Part shown: positions 44,393-52,802 of the stretch, one piece after another | Numbering within the stretch: the stretch's first letter is position 1 | Layout: each line of letters begins with the position of its first letter | Source of the DNA: Planotetraspora mira | GTDB taxonomy: Bacteria > Actinomycetota > Actinomycetes > Streptosporangiales > Streptosporangiaceae | Reading direction: 5' to 3' | DNA: 64,000 nucleotides | NCBI RefSeq assembly: GCF_016863275.1 | Contig: NZ_BOOO01000009.1 | Location: forward strand, 274,055-338,054 | Position numbers and translations under genes: made by a program | Notes under the pieces: generated by a model | What the model was told of the DNA's origin: nothing | The model's input: the letters and a program-made list of their open reading frames with translations, nothing else | Databases searched by the model: none

Positions 44393-44854
44393 GTGGACGA
44401 CATAGATCGGGCGCTGCTGGCGGCGTTGCAGGCCGACGCCACACAGGCCTACGCGGCCCTCGGCAAGGCAGTGGGGCTGTCGGCGGGATCGGCCCACGAG
44501 CGAGTGCGCAAGCTGCGCGAACGCGAGGTCATCCGGCACACCACCATCGACGTCGATCCGGCCGCCGTCGACCGCGGCGTGCTCTCGTTCGTCATGCTGC
44601 AGTCCAACGCGTGGATGGGCGACCCACCGACCCGCGACGCCCTCGCGGCCATCCCCGAGATCCAGGAAGCCCACATCATCGCCGGGTCCGCGTCGCTCCT
44701 GGTCAAGATCCGCACCTCGACCCCGGAGCAGTTGCAGGCTGTGCTGCGCCGCGTCTTCGACGTCGACGGTGTCACCGGCACCCAGACCATCATCGTGCTG
44801 GAGACGTTCTTCGAACGGCCACTCAACGTCACTGATCCGGACCCGGCCCGATAG
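44393..44854 (+). CDS. Lrp/AsnC-family regulator
   Basis: A 153-residue feast/famine regulator starting at GTG 44393: AALQADATQAYAALGKAVGL in the helix-turn-helix (residues 9-45) and a RAM ligand domain at residues 70-150 (IPEIQEAHIIAGSASLLVKI). It senses amino acids or similar ligands in this family. It is divergent from the SMP-30 gene and probably regulates it through the paired GTAGAACG sites. Confidence 0.92.
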   Translation: MDDIDRALLAALQADATQAYAALGKAVGLSAGSAHERVRKLREREVIRHTTIDVDPAAVDRGVLSFVMLQSNAWMGDPPTRDALAAIPEIQEAHIIAGSASLLVKIRTSTPEQLQAVLRRVFDVDGVTGTQTIIVLETFFERPLNVTDPDPAR

Positions 44855-45079
44855 TCGGGCCGCCGGCGAAAACGCGATGGCTCAGGGTGTGCCTGCCGGC
44901 CGGCGCGGGGGTGCAACCTGAAGCGTGATCGCCGCCCCGACCCGGGTCCCCGTGTGAGCGGAGCCTAGAACCTCTGATTTCCTGCTTGCAATTGTGCCCG
45001 CCGTAGTCGAGGCTCGACGAAGCTGATCACGAAGCCGCGCGCAAACGCCTTTTCCTGGAGAAGCAAGGGCTCATGGATT

Positions 45080-45685
45080 TCACTCCGGGATTTCGGCGAA
45101 AGCCAGGAGGTCGGTGGCCGACCAGGTCAGGTTGCCACTACGCAGATCGTCCGTCACCGAGCGAAGCCACTGCAATTCAGCCGCCGAGACGGCGCGCAGA
45201 TATTCGGCTTCGAGCATGGTGATGCGGGGAAGGCCGTGTCCGGTTTCAGCGCTCATTTCGGCGTCCAGTGTGGCCAGTGCCTCGCTCAGTGTTCTGACGC
45301 GCCGATCAAGGGCGTCGTGTATCTCTTGCGGGGCGAGCATCAGCAGGTGAGACAGCGCCGCTGGGAACTCGGGGAACTCCTGCTTGGGCGTGGCCAGCAT
45401 GTCCAGCAGCCACTCGCGGGCCACGGCGCGTCCCGTATCGGTGATCTCATACACCGTCCTCTCCGGGTATGCCTGGTCCCGCTCCGTCTCCCGCACCCCG
45501 ATCAGGCCGGCTGCGGTGAGGCGGTCGATCGTCCGGTAGAGGCTCGTTCGCTGGCCCACGTTGACCACCTTGTCCTTACCCCACTGTCTGATCAGGCGCT
45601 GGATCCCGTACGGGTGCAGCGGTTTGTACTGCAACAGCGCGAGGACGGTCAGGGCGAGCGGTGAGCCCGTACGAGGAGTGGTCAT
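45080..45685 (-). CDS. PadR-family regulator
   Basis: A 201-residue regulator with the PadR winged helix at residues 10-95 (LTVLALLQYKPLHPYGIQRL, GQRTSLYRTIDRLTAAGLIG, YEITDTGRAVAREWL) and a Vir-type helical tail (APQEIHDALDRRVRTLSEAL). It is divergent from the hydrolase gene at 45781 with an inverted repeat between them, so it probably represses that gene. A related sequence lies near 41351. Confidence 0.93.
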   Translation of the reverse strand: MTTPRTGSPLALTVLALLQYKPLHPYGIQRLIRQWGKDKVVNVGQRTSLYRTIDRLTAAGLIGVRETERDQAYPERTVYEITDTGRAVAREWLLDMLATPKQEFPEFPAALSHLLMLAPQEIHDALDRRVRTLSEALATLDAEMSAETGHGLPRITMLEAEYLRAVSAAELQWLRSVTDDLRSGNLTWSATDLLAFAEIPE

Positions 45686-45705
45686 GTCTCCATACTATCG
45701 ACGGT

Positions 45706-45732
45706 GATACTAGTTGACAAGAAACTAGTATC
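45706..45732. promoter_or_regulatory. PadR operator
   Basis: GATACTAGTT and AACTAGTATC form perfect 10-bp arms with a 7-base spacer (GACAAGA), in the 95-base gap between the PadR start and the hydrolase start. TGACACTATTCA follows at 45735-45746. The arrangement is typical of PadR sites (ATAC...GTAT). Confidence 0.85.
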
Positions 45733-45780
45733 TTTGACACTATTCAGAAGTCGGCCACTACCGCTCAGAAGGACTCTGTG

Positions 45781-46707
45781 ATGACCACCAATGAACGGCC
45801 TCAGACGGCGGAACTCACCACGAGCTTCGTCACCTCCGACGACGGCACCCGCATCGCTTTCCACACCATCGGGGACGGCCCGGGCATCGTGCTTCTGCAC
45901 GGCTCCATGGAGACGGCCAGAAACCACATGGCCATGGCCGAAGAGTTGGCCGACGCGTTCACCGTCCACCTTCCCGACCGTCGCGGCCGCGGCCAAAGCG
46001 GGCCGTACGGTGATGACTACAGCGTGCGGAAGGAAGTGGAAGACCTCGACGCCGTTCTGAACGAGACGGGTGCCCACTATGTCTTCGGCGTCAGCGCCAG
46101 CGGTATCGCCGTGCTCGAGGCGGCACGCGAGTTGCCGGCGATTCACAAGGCCGCCGTCTACGAACCGGCGCTGTTTCTGGAGGACATCCCGCAGCTGACC
46201 GGGTGGGTCGACCGCTTCGATCGGGAAATGGCCGAAGGCAAGGTGACAGCCGCACTGGTGACGAGCATGCTCGGGCTTCGGCTCGGGCCGCCGATCATGA
46301 ACATCATGCCGCGAGGGCTGCTGGCCTGGCTGACCGGCCTGCTGCTGAAGAGCGAGGACAAGAACGCCAAGCCGGGCGACGCGACCATGCGCATGCTCGC
46401 CCCGACTCTCCACTACGAAGGCGTGCTGCTGGCCGAGATGGCCGACACCCTGGACCGTTTCGCCGACGTGAAGGCTGAAGTGCTCCTGCTCAGCGGAAGC
46501 AAGGGGCTGCCCTTCCTCAAGCCTGCGCTGTCCGGCCTGGAGAAGACCATTCCCAACGTCGAACGGATCGAGTTCCCTGGGCTCGATCATGATGCGTCGG
46601 GTGATGTCAGCAAGCGAAACCCGGCCGGCCGTCCGGATGTCGTGGCAGCCGAACTCAGGCGCTTCTTCACCTCGGCGGGTGAGAGCCGAGACATCGGGAC
46701 GAGGTAG
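45781..46707 (+). CDS. Alpha/beta-fold hydrolase
   Basis: A 308-residue hydrolase. Features: IVLLHGSMETARN near residue 37, LPDRRGRGQSGPYGDDYSV, nucleophile elbow FGVSASGIAVLEAA near residue 105 and a His in FPGLDHDASGD near residue 265. Start ATG 45781 follows AGAAGGACT. It is a distant relative of the hydrolase at 9090. Located opposite a PadR repressor, it is likely induced by that regulator's ligand. Confidence 0.9.
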   Translation: MTTNERPQTAELTTSFVTSDDGTRIAFHTIGDGPGIVLLHGSMETARNHMAMAEELADAFTVHLPDRRGRGQSGPYGDDYSVRKEVEDLDAVLNETGAHYVFGVSASGIAVLEAARELPAIHKAAVYEPALFLEDIPQLTGWVDRFDREMAEGKVTAALVTSMLGLRLGPPIMNIMPRGLLAWLTGLLLKSEDKNAKPGDATMRMLAPTLHYEGVLLAEMADTLDRFADVKAEVLLLSGSKGLPFLKPALSGLEKTIPNVERIEFPGLDHDASGDVSKRNPAGRPDVVAAELRRFFTSAGESRDIGTR

Positions 46708-46755
46708 CCGGACCGGCCACGTGATGCGCGGCGAAGGTCATCGGATGTTGCGACG

Positions 46756-46788
46756 AACGCCCCGTTTCTTGATCAGAAACGGGGCGTT
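46756..46788 (+). terminator. Terminator hairpin after the hydrolase gene
   Basis: AACGCCCCGTTTCT, loop TGATC, AGAAACGGGGCGTT: a 14-bp stem followed by TTCGCTT. The same core (GCCCCGTTTCTTGATCAGAA and its complement) recurs at 54864. It lies 49 bases after the hydrolase stop. Confidence 0.85.
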
Positions 46789-46928
46789 TCGCTTAGTGAA
46801 GGCCAGGAGACAGGGCTCAGGCCCGGAGAGTTCGCAGGGTGCTCCGAGTCACCAGGTCAGCGCGTCGTCGCGTGTCCCCGGGGCGTCCGGGTGGCCTGAC
46901 GTCCAGACGGTGATCCCGTCCGTCGCGG

Positions 46929-47195
46929 CTCCACAAAACCGACGATTGGTCATAACTGGCCTACAGGTCATGTAAACCGCATATCGCCTTAAGGCGTGAT
47001 AGATCATAGTGAAGCGGTTCGCACGGTGATCGCGATCCGGAGATGGCCTGAACGCCTGCCTTGTCCGTCGAGACAGTGGATGGAAAAGGAAGCCCCTCTC
47101 CGGCACGGCGATCCGGCGCATGGCCGGTCCGGTAACGACGAGGAACAACCGCAGCGAGAACCATCGACTGCGCCGATCATGAAGGAACACGTTGC
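46929..47195 (+). promoter_or_regulatory. Conserved leader of the first RCC1 gene
   Basis: About 265 bases before ATG 47196 match 63290-63550 base for base over much of the length (shared CCACAAAAC, ACAGGTCATG, GTGATAGATCAT, CCTGCCTTGTC and ACGACGAGGAAC). Duplicated promoter or untranslated leader is likely. No known riboswitch is recognised. Confidence 0.7.
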
Positions 47196-48920
47196 ATGAC
47201 TGGTCTGACGGCTGAGGCTTCGCCCGGCTCTGTTTCGGCGGACGCGGGTGGGCGGTTGCGAAGGTGGGGGCCAGGCGCTCGGGTGCGTGCCCTGGCGGTC
47301 GGTGTGGTGCTGACCGTGAGCGCTCTCGCAGTGGCAGCGCCGGGTCCGGCGGCGGCCTCCAGCGGCACCTCGTCCTTGTACGCATGGGGGCAAGGCAGCT
47401 CGGGGGAGTTGGGCAACGGGACGACGGGCGAACAACCCTCCCCGGTCGCTCTGCCCGCGCCGACGCAGGTGGCTCAGATTGCCGCCGGTAGTTTCCACAG
47501 CCTGGCGGTGCGCACGGACGGCACCGTGTGGGCGTGGGGCAACAACGATTTCGGCCAGCTGGGCAACGGGACGATGAAGTCCAGCTCGTCACCTGTGCGG
47601 GTGTCTGGCCTGACCGGCGTCGTACAGGTCGCAGCGGGTGGCTCCAACAGCCTCGCGTTGCGCTCGGACGGCACGGTGTGGGCCTGGGGCGACAACAGCA
47701 TGCCGATCAATAACGGCCCCGTCACCCACCTCACCACTCCCGTACAGGTGGCCGGGTTGACCGGGATCACCCAGATCGCAGCCGGCGAGTACCACAGCCT
47801 CGCGTTGCGCTCGAACGGCACCGTGATGGCCTGGGGCTACAACCACACCGGGCAACTCGGCAACGGCACCACCGTCACAAGCAGAACCCCCGTCGCGGTC
47901 AGCGGCCTGACCAAGGTGACCCAGATCGCGGTCGGCTTTCTCAACAGTCTGGCGTTGCGCTCGGACGGCACCGTGTGGGCGTGGGGCAACAACACCGAGG
48001 GGGAGCTCGGTGACCTCACCGTCAAGAACCGCACCACCCCCGTGAAGGTGGCCAGGTTGACCGGGGCCACCCAGATCGCCGCCGGCCGCGACCACGGCCT
48101 CGCGTTGCGCTCGGACGGCACGGTGTGGGCCTGGGGTTTCAACCTCTACGGGCAGCTCGGTAACGGCACTCAGTACGACTTCGGGCCGGCCACCGTGCCA
48201 GGGCTGACCAACGTCGCTCGGGTGAGCGCGGGCGCCTGGCACAGTGTCGCGGTGCGCTCGGATGGCACCGTGATGGCCTGGGGCGACAACTCCAACGGGC
48301 AGCTCGGTGACGGCACCACCACCCACCGCTACAGCCCGGTCACCGTACCTGGGCTGAGCTCGGTGATCGAGGTCGCGGCCGGTCAGTACCACACGCTGGC
48401 AAAGGTGGGGCCGCCGACACTGACCGCCAAAGCGGCGATCACCGGCACCCGGATCGTCGGCGCCAAGCTGACCTGCAAGGCCGCCTTCATCGGCGCCACC
48501 TCGGTGAAGTACAGCTGGACGCGAGACGGAAAGGCGATCACCGGTGCGACCACCTCCGCCTACACACCGGTGACGGCCGATGCCGGTCACAAGGTGACCT
48601 GCAACATCTCCGGCGTCAACGGCCGAGGCAGCACCGGCACCTCCGCGACCGTCATCGCCTACATCCCGGCGAAGTTCACCGCGGGAACCCCACCGATCGC
48701 GCTGGTCGGCAAGTACTTCATCTACCGATTCCCGACGACGGGGACACCCGCGCCGACGGTCACACGCGCGTCCGGGACACTCCCGCCCGGCCTGAAGCTG
48801 GCCACCGGCGGCACCCTGTCCGGAACGCCCACCCGCAAGGGCACCTACACGTTCACCCTCAAGGCGACCGGCGGCGGCGGCACCTCCGCCACCGCCACCA
48901 AGACCGTCACCGTCCGCTGA
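47196..48920 (+). CDS. Secreted RCC1-repeat beta-propeller with Ig-like tail
   Basis: A 574-residue exported protein. Signal peptide at residues 30-55 (hydrophobic core, ending AAASSG). Seven RCC1 repeats of about 50 residues follow to residue 410, each with GTVWAWG or GTVMAWG and GQLGNGT-type motifs, enough to close one seven-bladed propeller. The tail has an Ig-like region (LTCKAAFIGATSVKYSWTRD) and a putative-Ig module (LPPGLKLATGGTLSGTPTRK). It probably acts outside the cell in binding or adhesion. A close paralogue starts at 63551. Confidence 0.9.
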   Translation: MTGLTAEASPGSVSADAGGRLRRWGPGARVRALAVGVVLTVSALAVAAPGPAAASSGTSSLYAWGQGSSGELGNGTTGEQPSPVALPAPTQVAQIAAGSFHSLAVRTDGTVWAWGNNDFGQLGNGTMKSSSSPVRVSGLTGVVQVAAGGSNSLALRSDGTVWAWGDNSMPINNGPVTHLTTPVQVAGLTGITQIAAGEYHSLALRSNGTVMAWGYNHTGQLGNGTTVTSRTPVAVSGLTKVTQIAVGFLNSLALRSDGTVWAWGNNTEGELGDLTVKNRTTPVKVARLTGATQIAAGRDHGLALRSDGTVWAWGFNLYGQLGNGTQYDFGPATVPGLTNVARVSAGAWHSVAVRSDGTVMAWGDNSNGQLGDGTTTHRYSPVTVPGLSSVIEVAAGQYHTLAKVGPPTLTAKAAITGTRIVGAKLTCKAAFIGATSVKYSWTRDGKAITGATTSAYTPVTADAGHKVTCNISGVNGRGSTGTSATVIAYIPAKFTAGTPPIALVGKYFIYRFPTTGTPAPTVTRASGTLPPGLKLATGGTLSGTPTRKGTYTFTLKATGGGGTSATATKTVTVR

Positions 48921-48929
48921 TCAGCGTGA

Positions 48930-48964
48930 TCCCGGGGAATCGGCACACCACCGACTCCCCGGGA
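48930..48964 (+). terminator. Terminator after the RCC1 gene
   Basis: TCCCGGGGA pairs with TCCCCGGGA, and TCGG with CCGA inside, giving a long stem with one mismatch, about ten bases after the RCC1 stop. No T-run follows, as is common in high-GC genomes. Confidence 0.8.
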
Positions 48965-49130
48965 CACCCCGAGTAGGCACGCAACGCACACCAAGCGCGA
49001 CAAGAGAGTGTGGAGCGTCGTCCTGCGAGGACGGGGTTAAGCAGGACGCTGGAAGGTTCACGTCACGGCTCCATGCTTCTCATGCGGTCGCCGAACGGGC
49101 GGCCCAGCAGGGGAAGTGGACGAGCACACC

Positions 49131-50126
49131 ATGAGCATGAACACACATCCGGTCGGCGGCCAGGGCCTGGTGACCTCAGTCGAGGGCCTCGGCACGATGG
49201 GCATGACCGCGATGTACGGCACTCCGGACGACGCGGAAGCCCTCGCCACCGTGCATCGGGCGATCGAGCTTGGTGTATCGATGTTCGACACCGCGGACAT
49301 GTACGGACCGTTCAGCGGCGAGGAGTTGCTGGGGCGGGCGGTGTCGGCCCACCGTGACCAGGTCGTCGTGGCCACCAAGGGCGGTGGTGTGACCCTCGAC
49401 GAGACGGGCAAGATCGTCGGCGGCCCGAACGGGCGGCCGGACTATCTGCGTGGTTCCGTCGAAGGATCCCTCCGCCGCCTGGGCACGGACCGCATCGACC
49501 TGTACTACCTGCACCGGGTCGACCCGAATGTGCCGCTGGAGGAGTCCTTCGGCGCTCTGGGCGAACTGGTCACCGAAGGAAAGCTGCGCTACCTGGGGAT
49601 CAGCGAAGCGTCTGCGGAGAGCATCCGCGCCGCTCACGCCGCCGCGCCGCTCTCCGCGGTGCAGACGGAATACTCGTTGTTCACCCGCACCGTCGAATCC
49701 AACGGTGTCCTCGACACCGTTCGAGAGCTGGGCATCGGATTCGTGGCGTACTCGCCCCTGGGGCGCGGGATCCTCACCGGTGGTCTCCGGTCGGTGGAAG
49801 GGCTGCCGGAACGCGACTTCCGCCGTACGGCCCCGCGGTTCGCGGGGGAGAACCTGCGGCACAACCTCCAGCTGGTCGACAGGGTCCGCGCGATCGCCGA
49901 CAATCGTGGTGTCGCGCCTGGTCGATTGGCGCTGGCCTGGGTGCTGGCGCAGGGCGTGACCGCGATCCCCGGCACCAAGCGCCGGGTCTACCTGGAAGAC
50001 AACGTCGCCGCGGCAGACCTCGTGCTGGACACCGAGACACTTGCGGCGCTCGACGAAGCGGTGCCCGCCGGCGCCGTGGCGGGCGAGCGCTACACGCCGG
50101 TCGCGATGAGCGCAATCCAGGAGTGA
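49131..50126 (+). CDS. Aldo/keto reductase
   Basis: A 331-residue NADPH-dependent reductase. Catalytic tetrad: Asp in FDTADMYGP, Tyr two residues on, Lys in VVVATKGGGV, His in YYLHRVDPN. TIM-barrel signatures YSLFTR, AYSPLGRGILTGG and IPGTKR confirm it. The start is unclear: GTG 49116 has AGGGGA only 2 bases before it, ATG 49131 is 15 codon-bases further on; I use the latter. An XRE regulator starts one base after the stop and probably controls it. Confidence 0.92.
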   Translation: MSMNTHPVGGQGLVTSVEGLGTMGMTAMYGTPDDAEALATVHRAIELGVSMFDTADMYGPFSGEELLGRAVSAHRDQVVVATKGGGVTLDETGKIVGGPNGRPDYLRGSVEGSLRRLGTDRIDLYYLHRVDPNVPLEESFGALGELVTEGKLRYLGISEASAESIRAAHAAAPLSAVQTEYSLFTRTVESNGVLDTVRELGIGFVAYSPLGRGILTGGLRSVEGLPERDFRRTAPRFAGENLRHNLQLVDRVRAIADNRGVAPGRLALAWVLAQGVTAIPGTKRRVYLEDNVAAADLVLDTETLAALDEAVPAGAVAGERYTPVAMSAIQE

Positions 50127-50972
50127 GTGCACGTGAAACACGGCGACGTGGGCGGTTTCCTCAGGGCGCGTCGTGAGGCGCTCCGGCCGGCCGACGTCGG
50201 CCTCGTTCCCGGCGGCCGCAGGCGGACGCCGGGCCTGCGCCGCTCGGAGGTCGCCCTGCTGGCGGACGTGTCCGTGGACTACTACGAACGGCTCGAGCAG
50301 TCCCGCAACGCCAGGCCCTCCGAGGCGATGCTGGCGAGCCTGGCGCGGGCGTTGCGGCTGTCGGTGGACGAGCGCGACTACCTCTATGACCTGGCGGGCT
50401 ATCCGCCGCCCCGGATGGGCGCGACCGGCGGCTATGTCGACCCGGCGATGATGTTCCTGCTCGACGCGCTGACCACGGTGCCCGCCCAAATCGGCGACGA
50501 CCTGAACACGATGCTCGCGCAGAACCGGCTCAGCCGCGCGCTCGTAGGCCCCTGGCCGCTCGGCGACGATCGCCTGGGGAACGTGACCTGGCGCTGGTTC
50601 ACCGATCCGGACTCGCGTGCCCTCAACGTGCCCGAGGAACACGAGGCGATCGGGCGAGGTTACGCGGCCGACCTGCGGGCCGCCGGCGCTCACCGTGGTC
50701 AGGACCCCGTCAGCGGACGGCTCATCGCCGACCTCATCGAAGCCAGCGAGGAGTTCTCCCGCTACTGGGACGACATGGAGGTCATCCCCCTGCGGTCCAC
50801 TCGCAAGAAGTTGATCCACCCGTATGCCGGGGAGTTGGACGTGCAGTGTGACTTCGTGCTCAGCTCCACCACCGGACACCGCTTGGTGATCTTCCGGCCG
50901 CAGCCCGGCTCGGCCACAGCGGCGAATTTCGAGTTCCTGGACGCCCTGGGCCATCAGTCCTTCGAAGGCTGA
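50127..50972 (+). CDS. XRE-family regulator with MmyB-like ligand domain
   Basis: A 281-residue regulator starting at GTG 50127. Helix-turn-helix at residues 30-65 (RTPGLRRSEVALLADVSVDY, YERLEQSRNARPSEAM) and the MmyB domain from about residue 115 (AQNRLSRALVGPW, REE-like NVPEEHEAIGR). It lies directly after the aldo/keto reductase and shares its strand. Its cousin is at 26196. It probably senses a fatty-acid-like ligand and regulates the reductase. Confidence 0.92.
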   Translation: MHVKHGDVGGFLRARREALRPADVGLVPGGRRRTPGLRRSEVALLADVSVDYYERLEQSRNARPSEAMLASLARALRLSVDERDYLYDLAGYPPPRMGATGGYVDPAMMFLLDALTTVPAQIGDDLNTMLAQNRLSRALVGPWPLGDDRLGNVTWRWFTDPDSRALNVPEEHEAIGRGYAADLRAAGAHRGQDPVSGRLIADLIEASEEFSRYWDDMEVIPLRSTRKKLIHPYAGELDVQCDFVLSSTTGHRLVIFRPQPGSATAANFEFLDALGHQSFEG

Positions 50973-51136
50973 CCACCTTCGAAGAGTCAGCCTGCGTTTC
51001 CGCCGCTCAGACGCCTGATCGCGTCCCCGCTGGTCCCCTCGATCACCGCCCCATCGGGCACGCGACGGGCACGAGTGACAGACCACCGCGTGATCGAATT
51101 CGACGGCCCTTCCAGCGTGTCAGCGTGGTTTATAGT

Positions 51137-51158
51137 CTTTAACCCGTGCGTTAAAGAT
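51137..51158. promoter_or_regulatory. Inverted repeat before the LysR gene
   Basis: TCTTTAAC and GTTAAAGA form perfect 8-bp arms with a 6-base spacer (CCGTGC), 13 bases before GTG 51172. The T...A spacing is like a LysR box (TTTAAC...GTTAAA). No divergent target exists, so autoregulation is the simplest reading. Confidence 0.7.
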
Positions 51159-51171
51159 CGAGGGCGGGGTC

Positions 51172-52107
51172 GTGGAGCTTCGGGACATCGAGATCTTCCT
51201 GGTCTTGGCCGAGGAGCTGCACTTCAGCCGTACCGCCGAGCGCCTGCACGTGTCGGTGGCCCGGGTCAGCCAGGCAATCAAGAAGCAGGAACGCGCGATC
51301 GGCGGCGACCTGTTCGTGCGCGACAGCCGTAACGTGCGGCTGACCCCGCTCGGCGAGCGCCTGCACCGCGACCTCAAGGCCGGGTATCAGCTGATCGAGG
51401 AGGGCATCGAGGGCGCCAAGGCGGAGACCCGTGACGCGGTCGCCGGCCTCACGGTCGGTGTCATAGGTCCGCAGGCCCACGACCTCATGCCGGTGACCAC
51501 CGCATTCAGGGCGCGCCATCCCGAATGCGGGCTGACGTTTCGCGAGGTGGGCTTCATCGAACCGCTGGCGCCGTTGCGGGCCGGCGAGGTCGACCTGCAG
51601 ACCTGCTGGTTCCCTGCGGATGACGAGGGTCTGCGGGAAATGATCGCGAGTGAGCCGGACCTGACCCTCGGCCCGGTCGTGATCACAGAGCCGAAGGTTC
51701 TGATGACCGCGGATACGCATCCGCTCGCGCAGCGCGTTTCCGTGTCGATGGAGGAGCTCGGCGACTGTGTGCTGCTGGGTTTCGAGGGTCTCGATTCGAT
51801 TCCCGACTATTGGGTGCAGATCCACTCTCCGACCCACACGCCTGGCGGCCGTCCCATCCCGCGCGGTCCCGCGGTCGGCAACTGGGAGGAGACCATGGCG
51901 AGGGTCACCGGCCGAACCGTGTGCCTGGTCTCCGCCGAGGCGCTCCGCTACTACCCGCGCCGCCCCGGCATCAGTTTCGTGCCGATTCACGATGCGCCGC
52001 GCGCCCGGTGGGGCCTGGTCTGGCGCACCGACCGTGAGACTCCGATGGCCCGCGCCTACGTCCGGGCGGTCCAGGACATCGGACCCCGCCACTTCGACCT
52101 GGACTGA
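51172..52107 (+). CDS. LysR-family regulator
   Basis: A 311-residue regulator: the N-terminal helix-turn-helix (LRDIEIFLVLAEELHFSRTA, RLHVSVARVSQAIKKQERAI) and a type-2 periplasmic-binding-like effector domain from residue 90 (VGVIGPQAHDLMPVTTAFRA). Start GTG 51172 follows GGGGTC. A convergent DoxX-like gene lies after it. The inducer is unknown. Confidence 0.92.
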   Translation: MELRDIEIFLVLAEELHFSRTAERLHVSVARVSQAIKKQERAIGGDLFVRDSRNVRLTPLGERLHRDLKAGYQLIEEGIEGAKAETRDAVAGLTVGVIGPQAHDLMPVTTAFRARHPECGLTFREVGFIEPLAPLRAGEVDLQTCWFPADDEGLREMIASEPDLTLGPVVITEPKVLMTADTHPLAQRVSVSMEELGDCVLLGFEGLDSIPDYWVQIHSPTHTPGGRPIPRGPAVGNWEETMARVTGRTVCLVSAEALRYYPRRPGISFVPIHDAPRARWGLVWRTDRETPMARAYVRAVQDIGPRHFDLD

Positions 52108-52163
52108 CACGTCATCCCTTTGTGAATCCCGGCGTTAAGAGATGTTGCGGGATTCGCCACGGA

Positions 52164-52517
52164 TCACGACCAGTGGTAGAGCAGGTCCACGGCCAATGCG
52201 GCCACCGAAGTGGCGAAGAATCCGGCCCAGTTCGCGAGATTGTGAGACTCCACGCGCAGGTGCGCAAGGAGCGCGCCGATGAAATACAGCACGAGGGCGG
52301 CGGCAGCCAGTGTCCCCAGCATTGGCAGGGCGAACCCGCCCAACAGTCCCAAAGAGCCCGCCGCCAACAACATGCCCAACACCGGTGCCCACGACCGCGG
52401 CAAGCGCTTCATGTCCAGCTGAGCCTTGGGAAATTCATGGCCGATCAGGTAGACGACGGCGGCGCTGCCGTACAACAGCGAGGCGAAGATGGTGATCGTC
52501 GCGTAAACGGCGAACAT
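52164..52517 (-). CDS. DoxX-like small membrane protein
   Basis: A 117-residue protein with four hydrophobic segments (residues 3-25, 44-62, 66-82 and 92-112), containing IGHEFPKAQLDMKRLPRSW between segments one and two, as in DoxX_2 family members. It ends 56 bases from the convergent LysR gene. DoxX-like proteins may carry redox or quinone functions. Ribosome-binding GGAGGG precedes its ATG. Confidence 0.75.
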   Translation of the reverse strand: MFAVYATITIFASLLYGSAAVVYLIGHEFPKAQLDMKRLPRSWAPVLGMLLAAGSLGLLGGFALPMLGTLAAAALVLYFIGALLAHLRVESHNLANWAGFFATSVAALAVDLLYHWS

Positions 52518-52802
52518 GAGCCCTCCTTCAGGGGGTTTGCTTCAAGAGCTTCCGTTGAGAAAGCCGGCCGGTGCACCGTTGATCGCTGCGCGTCTTCGAT
52601 GGGCGGCGCGAGGTATGACGACCATCTGAGCGTGCGCGAGAGCCGGCGTGCGCGTGGGCATGGCGAGGTCTCCCTTCGCGGTCTCGGCGGTGTTTGAGCC
52701 TTGCGACCCGGTGGCCCAGTAGTCCGACGAAACAACTGCCGGGAATGTGAGGCGACGCGCCCCCGGCATGGACAGGGTTGCGGCTGTGCCACCATCGGTC
52801 GG

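Noticed and set aside
46929..47195. Known riboswitch in the RCC1 leader
   Set aside because: The conserved leader has no signature of a c-di-AMP or other riboswitch that I can recognise.
49176..51086. A 636-codon minus-strand frame
   Set aside because: It is antisense to the aldo/keto reductase and XRE genes, both of which have strong family motifs.
52542..52661. Short minus-strand frame of 39 codons before the DoxX-like gene
   Set aside because: A GAGACC sequence precedes its ATG, but it has no recognisable feature and could be chance; support is too weak to call a gene.
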